Program-made: the position numbers and the translations under genes
Part shown: positions 38,110 to 49,724 of the stretch, one piece after another
Position numbering within the stretch: the stretch's first letter is position 1
Layout of the letters: each line of letters opens with the position of its first letter
Notes under the pieces: model-generated
The model's database searches: none
What the model was told of the DNA's origin: nothing
What the model saw: the letters and a program-made list of their open reading frames with translations, nothing else
Assembly (NCBI GenBank): GCA_028551475.1
Contig: CM052359.1
Span: 21,267,583-21,331,582, forward strand
DNA: 64,000 nucleotides
Direction: 5' to 3'
From: Casuarina equisetifolia
Taxonomy: Eukaryota > Streptophyta > Magnoliopsida > Fagales > Casuarinaceae

Positions 38110-38990
38110 CTAATAGAAGTTGTAATCTCTCAAGATGGGATCATCTTGTCTGTTAGGGTCTCTCTCATCAAACTCAAGCGTAGTGAGCTTCACATTGGTT
38201 TCCAATGGAGCAAGTACAGGCTTGGAACCTCTAAGTCCAACCTCTGAAACTAATTCCAACACATATTTGCGCTGGTTGAGATATATTCCCTTCGGTGATC
38301 GAACTATCTCAATCCCAAAGAAATATTTGCATTCCCCAAGGTTCTTCATATGAAACACTGAATGCAAGTAATTCTTGAGTGCTAAAATTGCAACCAAGTC
38401 GTCTCCTGTCACTAATATATCATCCACATAAAATAGGAGAATGATGAAAGAACCTTTGGTCCACTTGGTGAATAACACATAATTATGCAAGGACTGTTTG
38501 AAACCCTATGCAAGTAAGACCTCTGTAAATTTTGCATACCATTGCCTCGATGTTTGCTTCAAACCATACAAAAATTTTTTTAAACGGCACACTGTACGCT
38601 CCCCCTGACGAAGAAGACCAGGTGGAAGATGCATTTAAACTTCTTCCATCAAATCTCCATGCAAGAAAACATTCTGCAAATCTAGCTGATGAAGGCACCA
38701 ATTCTTTACAGATGCAAGGCTCATCACAGATCTTACAGTGATTGATTTAACCACCAGTGAAAAGGTCTCATCATAGTCTATACCTTCTCGTTGTGTGAAT
38801 CCCTTAGCCACTAATCAGGCTTTGTATCTCTCTATGGTCCCATCTGCACGATACTTAAGTTTATACACCCACTTGCACCCAATGGCTTGTCGACCAAGTG
38901 GAAATGTCACAACATCCCACGTGCGATTAGCCTTAAGGGTTGATAATTCTTTACCCATAGCATCTACCCAATGATTGTTATTAAGTGTCT
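38110..38990 (-). pseudogene. Copia reverse transcriptase region
   Basis: The minus-strand translation shows the usual start (GCKWVYKLKY), [12 protein letters not shown] and the catalytic FYVDDILVTGDD. Stops occur at several places, including after the KYRADGTIERYKA segment and before GFKQSLHNYVL. The catalytic YVDD is intact but the frame is not. Confidence 0.85.
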
Positions 38991-39368
38991 GATGGTATGT
39001 TTCTAGTTCTGTAATGGAAGAGATTGAGCCAGGAAGTGCTGATAGTAAGGGTACATGTGATCTAGGGAAATATGGTCTAATATGGGATAATTACTACTCG
39101 ACCCTATAGAGGTGGATGAACAAATGTAATCAGTAGTCCAGATAGGAGGACGTGTGGAGCATGATGACTACCAAATGACCGGTGGTGATGGTGCAGGAAT
39201 AATGTGAGGCTGTGATTCTAGGGCAGTGGAAGGAAGATCAACGGGTTGATGTTCCGTACCTGATGTGTCAAGAGAGGCGGCAGGGGTTGTTCCCCGAGTT
39301 GGTGTTTCAAGAACACCTAGAAGTGTCTCTAATGCACTAGCAGAAGGATCACAAGACTAAACAACATC

Positions 39369-40400
39369 CTAAATTAGGGTCATGTGATCCAAGGGTGAAA
39401 CATGTGACAAATCCAAGGGTGGACTTAGTGCAAAAGGAAATTCATATTCATAAAAGACTATGTCGCGACTCACCAAAAATTTTCCACTATAGGGGTCGTA
39501 AAGCTTATATCCCTTTTGCAATAAGGGATATCCAAAAAATATGCATGGGATGGACCTAAGAAAGAACTTACTCTTGGGTTGCAAGTCAAACACATAGCAT
39601 TTACACCCGAAAACCCATAAATGGTCTAATGTGGGGGGTTTCCCATGCAATATATCAAAAGGAGACTTGTTTTCAAGTCTAAGACTAGGTAGTCGGTTTA
39701 TGATATGAGTGGCCGTCAAAATGCATTTTCCCAAAAAACATGTAAGAATGTGAGCCTGGAAAATCAAGGCTAGTGTAACGTCTAGTAGGTGACGATGTTT
39801 GCGTTCCACTACCCCATTTTGTTGAGGTGTATAAACACAAGAGATTTCGTGGTAGATTCCACGAAAAGCTAGGAAAGATAAGCATGCAGTGGAAAAAAAT
39901 TTTATTCCATTATCTGAGCAAATGCGTTTGATAAGGATGCCATGTTGATTTTGAACCATGGATAGAAGAGATTGAATGATAGCAAAAACTTGATCTTTAA
40001 AGTGCAAAAGAAAGGTCCAAGTCGCTCGCGAAAAATCATTGACAATGGTTAAAAAATATCGCGACTTGTCATGGTTGAGTTCCCGATGGGATCCCCATAA
40101 ATCCATATGAACTAATTCAAAAATAATGGTGCTAAAATGTTGATGTTGGGGAAAAACAAGTCTAGCTTGTTTTGCCAACGGACAAATGGGACAAGAAAAG
40201 GAAACAGGGCATTCTATGCATTTTCCATGGGTAAAATAACATTTTTGGAAACTATGCCCCAAACGCCTATGCCATAAATTATAATTAGAAATAATATTGT
40301 CATTACATTGATTGTTCGCATTCACAAAAGACAAAAAAGAATGAACACTGTTCAAAAAGCGTGTAATACAATGAGGTAATTCTAATAAATTAGATTGCAA
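39369..40400 (-). pseudogene. Copia integrase region
   Basis: 343 open codons. A GAG-pre-integrase part (WHRRLGHS) and zinc-binding Cys/His residues (CPICPLAKQ) come first. The catalytic core follows with HMDLWG, CSDNGIKF and YTPQQNGVVERKHRH carrying the D, D, E residues. It is the best-preserved part of the element and ends in a stop before the reverse transcriptase. Confidence 0.9.
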
Positions 40401-40412
40401 AAAATAAAGCCC

Positions 40413-40796
40413 TCAAATCACTTTACCCAGTCCAATCACCTGCCTAGTCATACGGTCCTGAAAGAAACAGAAATCATTAATGAAAACAACAAGGCAATTA
40501 TTGTCTAAGGTGATTTTTTTTACTGAAAGCAAGTTGAATTTCAAACGAGGAATATAAAAAACACGATTTAAATGCAACAATTTTGTGGGTTGTGTGTGTC
40601 TTATATGAGTAGCATAGACATGGGTATTATCAGGCAATTTAATGGGCAAAGATTGAGGTAAACATGGATAATAAGAATATAATGAATTTAAATTATACGT
40701 AACATGGTCACTAGCACATGAATCAATAATCCATGGACATGTAAGGTTTGAGGAATGCATCGTACCTTCATAATTTCCTAAGAATTGAGAGGCCAA
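40413..40796 (-). pseudogene. Copia aspartic protease region
   Basis: The frame contains WIIDSCASDHVT, the active-site segment of copia proteases. The catalytic triplet normally reads Asp-Ser/Thr-Gly, but here the glycine is replaced by Cys. The C-terminal part LLSVKKI is also typical. A stop separates it from integrase. Confidence 0.85.
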
Positions 40797-41153
40797 ATTC
40801 TGCTGTAATTAGCTTAGGCCAAAAGAAGGAAATGGTGGGCTCGCAAGGTGCATAGTGCTTGCAAAGGAGGGGCTTCCATTCTAACTTGAAGAGCCCATGG
40901 GTTGCTGTGAATCCAGCCTGTGGGAAGTCGGCCCAAGTGGGCCCTGGCCCTACGTAGCATGCGGGTGTCCCGCTGTTGAAAGCGGGACAGGCCCGTGTGG
41001 TCCCGCCAGGTAGATAAATGGACCTGGCAGGCCATGGGCAATTGGCAGGTAGGTAGGCTCGGTTTGCTAATACCCATACACGGGCCCCAACTAGTGGTGC
41101 CCACTGAAGCTTGCAATGGCATGCTGCCCAAAAAAATTTTACCCAGTCCCTTG

Positions 41154-42164
41154 CTACCCGGTTACGGGCTGGCTTGCTGAGGAAGCTTCAGACCCAACGA
41201 TGCTCCCCGTCTGAAGCACCTGGCCACCAGAACTTTGTTTCCCTCTCCTTCTTGGCATCCAACCAACTGGATATCCCACAAGTTGATAGCATTGGTCCTT
41301 GGAATGCTCGGATTTATAACAGTGAGAGCATATAGTCCGCCCTTTATAATCAACTCTTCCCTTGGCGGTAGAAGGTCCCGAGGTGGCCGGAGATGAAATG
41401 GCCAAAACCATGCCTTGCTCTACCAACCCAATCTCTTCCTTCCTAGCCTGGTGTTCATCCTTTTGGGCAAGGTTGAAAACTGCATCTACAATGGGAAGGG
41501 GATCCTTGGAGAGAATATTAGTCTGAAAATTCCAAAATTTATCTGGTAAACCCAATAAAAAATTAAATGTTCTATGCTTTTCCACTTTGGCATCGACTCT
41601 CTCATTAACCCGGTAAGAGCAATTTCCACAATGGCATCTAATTGGAGGATCTACGATTTCAATTTCTAACCATAGATTACTCAGCTTCATATAATATTCA
41701 GAGACTGTGGGAACATGCATCTTGTTTTCAAATTGTTGCTGGCGAAGGCGATATACTTGGGTCCCAGTGAGTGTCCCAAAACGAGTTTTGAAGGCTTCCC
41801 AGATGATTTTCAAATCCTTTTTTCTAACAACAAATAACATCAATTCATGTGAAACTGATTTTTGGAACCAACTTTGAACAACATAATAACAAAGGTCCCA
41901 TGCTTGCTGTTTTTCAAGATCTATTTTCGGTTTAGGGAAAGAGCCATCTACAAATCCCTATTTGTTTTTGGCCAAGAGTTGGTTTTCCATTTGGTTGCTC
42001 CAAAGTTCGTAGTTAGTCTCATCTTTCAAGACTTCACTCACAAGAGCAGCTCCAGGTATGTCGGTGGATGAGAGGAAATATAGGTCACAGTATGGGTTAA
42101 TGGGGTTCAAAGTGGAAAAGGTGATAGGGGGAACTTGTGTCCGACGAGGAGGGGTTTCTGCCAT
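41154..42164 (-). pseudogene. Copia gag region
   Basis: It starts with an ATG (MAETPPRRTQ...) and reads through the first gag part, with a stop after QLLAKNK near 41958. It then continues as a long frame containing a zinc knuckle C-x2-C-x4-H-x4-C (CSHCYKSEHSKDQC). It is interrupted and so not a working capsid gene. Confidence 0.85.
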
Positions 42165-42465
42165 GGTGAGGACGGGTGAGGTAAGGTTTTGTAGGTAAGG
42201 GTAAAAAACGGAATAGAAATGTTTAAAATGGTGGGGTGTCAGGAGGTGGTCTTTTTCGAAAGGGAAAAGATCAACTTATGCGGTTAAAAAACATAGGTTC
42301 AAAATATCTTCTAACACATGTGAGTAAAAAACTGAAAATACCCCTTAAGAACGTGATGAGCCAAAAATCTTAAACAGAAGTGAGGAACGAAAATACCTCA
42401 GAAGACATCTTATTTGAGCTAGGAAAGTGATGAAGATAGCTACCATCTGACCTTCTCGGGTACCA

Positions 42466-42675
42466 TATTAAAGTGAACAATGAAGATAATGAATGGAAGA
42501 ATGAAAACTGTGGGAAAGTGCCCTCAGGCTTCTATTCACTGCAATTGTTCTAACTAAAAAAATCTATACACTTGGTGTATACGTAGAACCGAAATAAAGA
42601 AAAGACTATTAGGCCCGTTAGTTAACTAACGAGCCGAGCTGAGAATGGGCCCACAACACATTACATATTTCAACA
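42466..42675 (-). repeat. Copia 5' LTR (210 bp)
   Basis: It starts TGTTGAAATATG on the minus strand and ends TTTAATA directly before the primer-binding-like site. Confidence 0.9.
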
Positions 42676-43870
42676 TCTTCTGATTTTGATGAGGTAGCTT
42701 GTCTCTATTAAGTACCCCATATGGCAAAGACATGTTGGTGCTATTCCTTAGACCTGAAATAAATGCATTGAGAATAAACAGGCTCTTTTCTTTTATAGTC
42801 CTAGTGAGGTTTAACAATGGTGAAAAGAAAGGGAGTTTGAGATTTTTTCTATTCCTTGATAAATCTGTTCGTGCAAGGATCTCCATCTTCTAATGCCATA
42901 TGCCGTTCTGGCAAAGGATAGTAAGTTATTTCCATAAAGCTCATGGGGGAACACCCAAAGTTGGTTCCTATTTCTAGGCCCAAGCTTAAGCTAAACAACA
43001 AGGCCCAATCTTCAGCCTACACAACGTTTTGCGTATATTTTTCTCAAAATACCGATGTGGTTTCAAGTGACAGGGAAGTGGAAGTAGGTAAATATAACAT
43101 TCCTTTTTCGCAAATGTTCATATGTTTTGGGACAATCTAAAACGGAAACAGGCTATCTGTTTGGAGACGGGAAATGCATCTCAATAACCTGCTTAAAAAT
43201 CGAACTAATTCCGTTCCTCTGTAGGGGAAGAGCAGAGATTGGATTGTACGAAATGAAATGTTGGTTTTACTTTGTTTAGTTTTCAGGTTGTGTGATTTCT
43301 CAGAATTTTGCTTTTGGGCCACAAGTGGATGTTTCTGCTTCCACCACTATATTATAACTCCTATTTCCGGTATAAAAGATTGCCTTCATTTGCTGCCACG
43401 AATCAAATCCCTATATGGATCAGATATGCGAAGATTAGGATCCCAACAATGTTTTCGGCCGTATGGCCTTGTAGAACTGATTGACGCATATCATTACCTA
43501 CTGTTTTGACACACAGAATACTTCCAAAGGCCTTTCTCCTAAACTATAAACAGGAGCAGAAAGCCTCGACTGTCATCATAATTACCCACACACAGACAGA
43601 CGGGCGGAGAGAGAAAAGGTTTCAAAGAAATGGCAAGCACAAGAATTGTTGGAATTCATTATCAAAGACCACAGAAATAACAAAACTCACTCTTTCAACA
43701 ATCTATGAATACAAAATGCATGCTCTTTAATAATTTATGAAGTAAAACTGCACAACAATCCCATAGTACCGTGGTACAAACTTCTCAGTTATTCCTAATA
43801 TATAAGCAGTTCAGACTACAAATGGTCAGTTACTTGGCTGAGTGTTTTCTGTTTGTATTTACATTCCAAA
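42676..43870. other. Intergenic region, copia element to PDCD2-like gene
   Basis: AT-rich sequence that probably includes the 3'UTR of the PDCD2-like gene in its right part. No coding signal recognised. Confidence 0.5.
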
Positions 43871-46398
43871 TCACGAGAAACAGCTTTGTGTAGCAGACTC
43901 ATCTAATGATTTCTCAAATTGTACCACAACAGCCTCCTCCGCCACAGTCCAGCCCCCAGTGTTGAAATTTTCTTGATCGACCGATTGAGAACAGTTCTAA
44001 CAATAACAAAAGGGCAACAACAATGTAAAACACAAGTTTAGAATGCATCATACTTCACTAAAAATAGTGACATCAATGTTTAAAGATACGCAGGCTTTGA
44101 GGGTGGTCCTCAATCTAGCAGTAACTTAGAGGAGAGGTACAAATTTCCAAGGTACCCATATTGAAGACCGTCTAAGGAGTCAGAAACAACCAACTAGTCA
44201 ATATGCACAGAAAAATTTGCAGATTTCTGCACCAACCTAAGGAGATTTTTCAACACAGAAGTGGCTACGTGGACCACAAGAAATTAAATATTGTGAAAGA
44301 CTACATACCAACAAAACCCTTTCATGCACCAAATCACATACATAAAGCAACAACTTATTTGCTTGGAAAACCTCTCCAATCCTTGAGAAAACTTGTGGAT
44401 AGGAAAGGAGAAAGTGTTTGTCGTCCAAACCAATAAGTGAAGATTTGAAGATTCACCTTGGAACAAGTATATATAATAAGTGTTATCCAGTCCCAGTTGC
44501 CCACCAACAGTCGTTGAGAATCATCTACTGCTTCATGTAGAAAGTATAACAATGGCGACATTAGTTGCATTTCAAAGCGCCTCGACCCTCCACAGAGCCT
44601 GCACCTCCCAGGGTTTCCTTCATCTGCTGTAGCCAGGAGAGGCTTCCCGCCAATTGCATATCTGAGAATGCAAGAACGTGAAGAGCTAGTAACAAGAACA
44701 AATGAATGGCAACACAGTTGAGGCGAACAATATAATCTGCCAACTCTACCATGGATATAAGCATCACTCCAGAATATAAACAGTAAAAGTCAATATGCGA
44801 GAAACTCCAAGCTGCATCAGGTGACAACAATAAACAAGTATGCAATTTCATTTTGTCGCAAACTAGAAGCTCAAAAAAGTATAGGTTCTTCAATTCAAGG
44901 TATATTTATTGGTTTTGTGGGGGGTGGAGATAACGTGTTTGACTCTCCAATTATCCTCCAAGAAGTATAATCTCCATCATTAACAACCCTACCAAGCTAT
45001 CAGTAGAGTTACATGTCAGTGATTCAGGTCCTGAATTCATCATCTACCTGAAGCATTGCTCTGGGTGTGCATCCAGTCGTCGCTTGAATTTCAGGTAAGT
45101 CCTATCAGCAGTCAAAGCTCTATCATATTCATAACGTTCCTCTGCCCAAGATTCTTCTTGTACACGATCCTCAGCATTACTGCCATTTTCCTTGATAGAA
45201 AGTGACGAATAATTTGAGCACACTGAGTTAATATCCCTTGATGATGGTCCTTCCTGAGTATAAACATAAAAGCAAGGCACCACTGCAATCCTCAAACACA
45301 CAGATCAAATATGTCATTTTTAAGACAACATTTAAAGCTTAGAAACAACCAAGAAATAATTTTGCCACTCATATTTGACTAAATAGCACCAAAACCTTGG
45401 TTTCAAGAGTAAAGAGAGTATAAAGGAAGAATAGGGGAAGGTGACTTCATTAAAGTATATAGGTAGAAAACCGAAGCTGCAGAGTCCTGCTCATAATATG
45501 GAAGGGTAGATATATGTCTAAGTTTTCTTCCACTTCACAAATGTACCTGGTGTATCAGCACCCGTCACTCTTCGTTTTGGGTTTACAGATGCAGGCTTCA
45601 CAATAGTCTCAGAATGGTGATTACTCTGAGGTTTCTTGGAATGAGAAGCAAATGTTGCAGCTTCAGAGAATGCTTTACTCAATTCCTCCAGATCCATGTC
45701 TTCATCATTTTCATCACTCAACCCCTCCCAGCAGCTGTTATTTGAAACTGAAACAGAAGGTGCAGATGAAGATGCCACCTCTGAAGAGTTGGAACATGAT
45801 GTATCTACATTGGATGATTTCTGAACACGAAGAGCTCGCCAGCTGCAGAGACTAGTATTAGCAGGAAAAAGGAGAAATATGATATTTACGGTTATTGCAC
45901 CAACAATTTCAATAAAAATTGAGCACAAATTGAAGACCTTTGGGGAGTGGTCCCACATTTCAGCATCACACAACCAAAAACAAAAAGTACACGCTCTTCA
46001 ATGTCTAAACTTTGATTTGAAATTGGAGCATATACCTGGGAATAAAAAAATAATTCAGCGCTTTACTACTTCAAGTGATATGTTGTCAACAAAGACTATA
46101 ATACTGTAGCTTTAAGTATGTTAAACCTGCGCAATAAGACACAGTTTACTTCCACACGCACCACACTCAAGCAGATCAGCTCTTACAGCCTCCTCAGGAA
46201 GAGGCCAATCCTGTTAAGGAGGGAGGGGAAAAAGGAGTGGAGGTTATTCAATAATGCAACATCTTCAAATAAAATAGTGCAAGTAGATCAACTGCAATTA
46301 CTTACAGGCAGTCCACCAATTTTTGTTGTATAATGATCAGACGATTCACAATGATCATTGGCCCATGGTCCTGGCATACCCAGCAAAACTGCACCCAT
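43871..46398 (-). CDS. PDCD2/TSR4-like protein (programmed cell death 2 C-terminal domain)
   Basis: Minus-strand exons 46398-46306, 46210-46127, 46035-45938, 45842-45547, 45282-45048, 44661-44457 and 43996-43871 are all GT..AG and in phase, giving 378 aa. The N-terminal part opens [13 protein letters not shown] and has zinc-type cysteine pairs ([10 protein letters not shown] at 46-55; Cys81 and Cys86). WRALRVQK follows, then an acidic Ser-rich linker of roughly 130 residues. The C-terminal PDCD2_C domain includes [20 protein letters not shown] and [17 protein letters not shown]. Yeast Tsr4 and animal PDCD2 are dedicated chaperones for ribosomal protein uS5 (Rps2); a role in 40S assembly is inferred. 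It resembles Arabidopsis At5g64830. For exon 5 the acceptor at 45283 (not the nearer CAG at about 45251) is required by phase. Confidence 0.92.
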
Positions 46399-47091
46399 CA
46401 CGTCTGCACAACAATAGAAACGGAAGTACTTAATACTGTCATCTTTTCATCCTTGGATGACAAAATTGGTAAGATCAAAATCATGATTCCATGCCTAAAG
46501 GCCTCTCAAACAATTTCAGAAGCCACATTCAGTTGCAGGGGTGCCTAGCATCACAAAACTCCCAAAAATGAGAAATAAAAAATAAATAAAAAATAAATAA
46601 AGCTATAAAGGATCCTGAATTCAATCTCATTCTTCAGAAGGAATTGGAATATTTTCAACAGCAAGGCCTAGAACTGGAGTAGAGCTCATCTGAAAGGAGA
46701 GGGGGGCGTTCAAGCTGGTTCTAAACTATAATTTTTCATTTAGTTTCTGGTCATGAGAAGTGACAGAGGAAGTTCAATGATTCCGAGTTTACAACTCACT
46801 TCATTGTTAACAGCTCACTTCATCACTTCCAACACACTTCACTATAACAGTAGGATTAGATTCATAATTGAGTTTCTTATTGTTGGAGAATCAAAATGAC
46901 AACAAACAATGAACACCTTATAGTTTTTTTACCAGCAAGAGAGAGGATATACACAATTTCATGACAATAACCATATAAGCAGTATAGGGCACACAATAAC
47001 AGTAACCACATAAGCACATTCCCACAACTCTGCATTACTGAAGCAAAAGAACTCTACAAGTCTTTCGTATCTTCTTCTTCTTTTCTTCCCG

Positions 47092-47109
47092 CCCCCCCCC
47101 CCCCCCCCC
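47092..47109. repeat. C18 homopolymer
   Basis: Eighteen consecutive C within a longer pyrimidine tract (about 47070-47126). The minus strand, which is the sense strand of the PDCD2-like leader intron, is G-rich here. Confidence 0.95.
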
Positions 47110-47872
47110 TCCCCTCCTTTTTTTTCTTAAGATGGGGTGGGAAGTAAACTACACCTGCAATCATTGAGCATAGGATGCATGATACCACCTCCATGTACAA
47201 AAGGAAGTACCATTTAAGGACGAGATAATTATCTATTTGCAAATATAGGTGAGCTACAAATGCATCCTAGGAGTCACAAAACCAGGTCTTCTGTTGCTGG
47301 AAAGGAAGTGCTATTTGAGTCAAAACCCAGCAGCATTAGGCCTTTCTTTGGCATAATATTAAGAATACAGAATTTCTACCAATTCCAGACCACCGTAGTT
47401 TCGAAAAATCTATACAGAGCGCCTACTTAGTCATCTCGACATTTGTTACCACAGGATATCCGAAAAATTTACTTCAAATGTTAATTAATTAATTAATTAA
47501 TTATTTCCACTTGAAACAAAACCTGCCTACCTCCATTTGTTTCAATAGAGTCCATTAGTTCAAATTCATCTTAAGCTCAAAACCGATGGCACCAAGAAAT
47601 ACCTTTAACATTCTAAATTGCTCGTCTCAATGAAACATCTCCTACATAAACGAATAAATTTACACGTATTTTTAAAACTACTCTAGGAAAAACTAGTTGG
47701 CAATGACAAAATATCATTAGAAAAAATAGACTAACAAAAACATATTCCCAAGAAAACTAGAGTTGGTAACCACAAAAAGGATTGCCACTAAATTTAGCGC
47801 CATTCCTTGGAAAAACTAGTCTTTTCAGAAGCCAAGTTCTAACATTAACAATTGTTGGTATTAATTTGGTAC

Positions 47873-48060
47873 CTTCAAGAAACAAGTCGTCTCGTCACAA
47901 CAAGAGCTGAAGCTTTTCAATGGCTTCTTCGTTCTTCAGGGGATGGAGAAGTTGAAGGGAAAGCTTCACTTGGATTCTCGGCTCCTCGGCGGCGGTGATT
48001 TTTTTTTGGCTATAAGCGCACTTCAGAGAAGAAAAGGAGGGTGCAACATGAAACGACACC
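47873..48060 (-). other. Probable 5'UTR exon of the PDCD2-like gene
   Basis: A good donor GAAG|GTACCA lies at 47873/47872 (minus strand) and a good acceptor TTGTTGTGCAG at 46404, only five bases upstream of the PDCD2-like ATG. This implies a 1.47-kb leader intron. The 5' end of the exon is a guess from composition. Confidence 0.45.
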
Positions 48061-49724
48061 GTTTCTGAGTAAGTTTATCACTAACGGCATCTTTTGGTTA
48101 TTTATTTTTTTATTTTATTTTATTTTATGTTGAACCTAAGTAAAACTATCCGTCAAGATTTGACTTAGAAAACACTACTAAGCCAAGTCCTCGACATCTT
48201 TTGTTTGTAAATCACTTTAAATATTAGTTGTAGATTGAATAATTAGTGTACCTTACAAAATAGTCACTAAAATCCATGATTGTGGAAAATATTTTTTAAT
48301 TTATTAAGTCATAGGCAATAAGTCTTGTATTATTAAAAAATATATTAAAATTTCTTTTTAAAAGATAATAAGTTCTATAAATTCTTAAGTCCACCTTTAT
48401 ATTTAAATGATTATCTTCTTAACACAATATCAATGGTAACAAAAAAAGTAAGGCCTATCATGGTCAATTTTTCTTAAACAAACTACTATTATGGTTTTAT
48501 TCAAATCAAAACTCCACTGCCAAACGACATAGAATTCCATTGTTCCATAGATTTTACACTCGATTTTCCTTGGATTGTAGTAAGGCCTGTCCTGGTCAAT
48601 TTTTCTTAACGAGAAACAAGGGAATAAAACCATTATTTGTGCATTCCTTTGTCTCATGTTTAGCGTAGGTTGGACAAAAGACCATTTTTCCACCAGAATA
48701 CAACCCAAAATCATTTCCAATAGCCGCTGCTTTATTGTCTGCCATGCTCAGTGCTTCGATATCACAAGAGTCGAAAGCGATCACCGATGAAACCTCTTTA
48801 TAGTGTGACAGTTTTGAACTTCATTCCATGGAGGTGCATGGCAAGCATCCTTAACGTCACATTAAATCTTTTCGTCTTATGTTGAAAAGAAAAGTGGGTG
48901 ACAGTGAGTGATTTTAAGCATATAAGAAGTTTAGTGATTCTAACAGGGTAGTTTTTTAGATTGAATCTAAAATAATGACAAAATGATATCAAAGCACAAT
49001 CACAACTATTTTAGTGCCAGTAACAAGGGCTCAAGCTGGCAAGCAAAAAGTCCCAGCTATCAGGAAAGTACAAGAGTAACGTAAATTTAGGTGAGAAAGT
49101 GTCATGTTCTAAGATGCCCCCTTTAAGAGAAAAGATTTTGTTCTACATTGAAAAAAAAAAAAAAAAAGTAATCTAATGCATGTAAAGAGTTTTGATGACT
49201 TTACCTAATAGGCTAGTTTTTTGAGTTAAAATCCAAGCCCATGATATTAATGAGGCATAAACAATTCATAAGATTTAGGAACAAGAAGCCAGTCTAGTGA
49301 GGAAAGTTAAACAGCAAACCAGATGGCTTTCCACCGTCCCCATTCTGGGTGCCGCCACTGGGGATCCATGTTACAGTCAAATATAACACCCTAAGTATTG
49401 ACCTGGATTAAGGCTTCCTTAGTTTAGCACACTACCGCAATACAGTTGGAACGTTGGTTCTATAAGAACTAGAAAATGGCTATGGAAGAGTACATGCAAC
49501 TGACATGTCTAACTTCAAGGCTACATGCAATTGTACTCAGGAATCTGCAATCTTTTGGAGAAAAAAAAATGGATTCATTAATTCAATAACTGCGATTCTA
49601 CTCATATTATATACATAAGCTTAACCACATGGCTCACAACGTGGCGCATCATCTCCTATGCTTTTCTACAGGTAAAATTAGTTTACAATGCCAGAATCAT
49701 GAATGAAGTTTTTGGTTGAATGGG

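Larger units (their letters stand above)
37219..42675 (-). mobile_element. Ty1/copia retrotransposon, full length but inactivated
   Basis: 5457 bp on the minus strand with two LTRs, an identical 5-bp target duplication TCTTC (37214-37218 and 42676-42680), a primer-binding-like site TGGTACCCGAGAAGG immediately inside the 5' LTR, and a purine tract TTGAGGGGGAG just before the 3' LTR. Domains in transcription order are gag with zinc knuckle, protease, integrase, reverse transcriptase and RNase H, the copia order. Several stops and frame breaks interrupt the polyprotein, so it cannot move autonomously. It sits between the NOI gene's 5' end and the 3' end of the PDCD2-like gene without touching either coding region. 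Confidence 0.93.
46399..49724. other. 5' region of PDCD2-like gene and gap to ABCF5
   Basis: It contains a probable 5'UTR intron (46404-47872), a probable 5'UTR exon at about 47873-48060 and AT-rich DNA. It also holds a C18 homopolymer (47092-47109), a TTAA repeat (47481-47503) and a 31-bp imperfect direct repeat (48448-48478 and 48580-48610). No further gene was identified. Confidence 0.5.

Noticed and set aside
45252-45282. Alternative acceptor CAG close to GAAGGACC in PDCD2-like exon 5
   Set aside because: It shifts the frame and leads to an early stop; the acceptor at 45283 restores phase and adds the conserved FYVYTQ segment.
48430-48784. Minus-strand frame with AAIGNDFGL, faintly like the HSP70 N-terminus
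   Set aside because: The match is a handful of residues and is not followed by any further HSP70 motif; probably chance.
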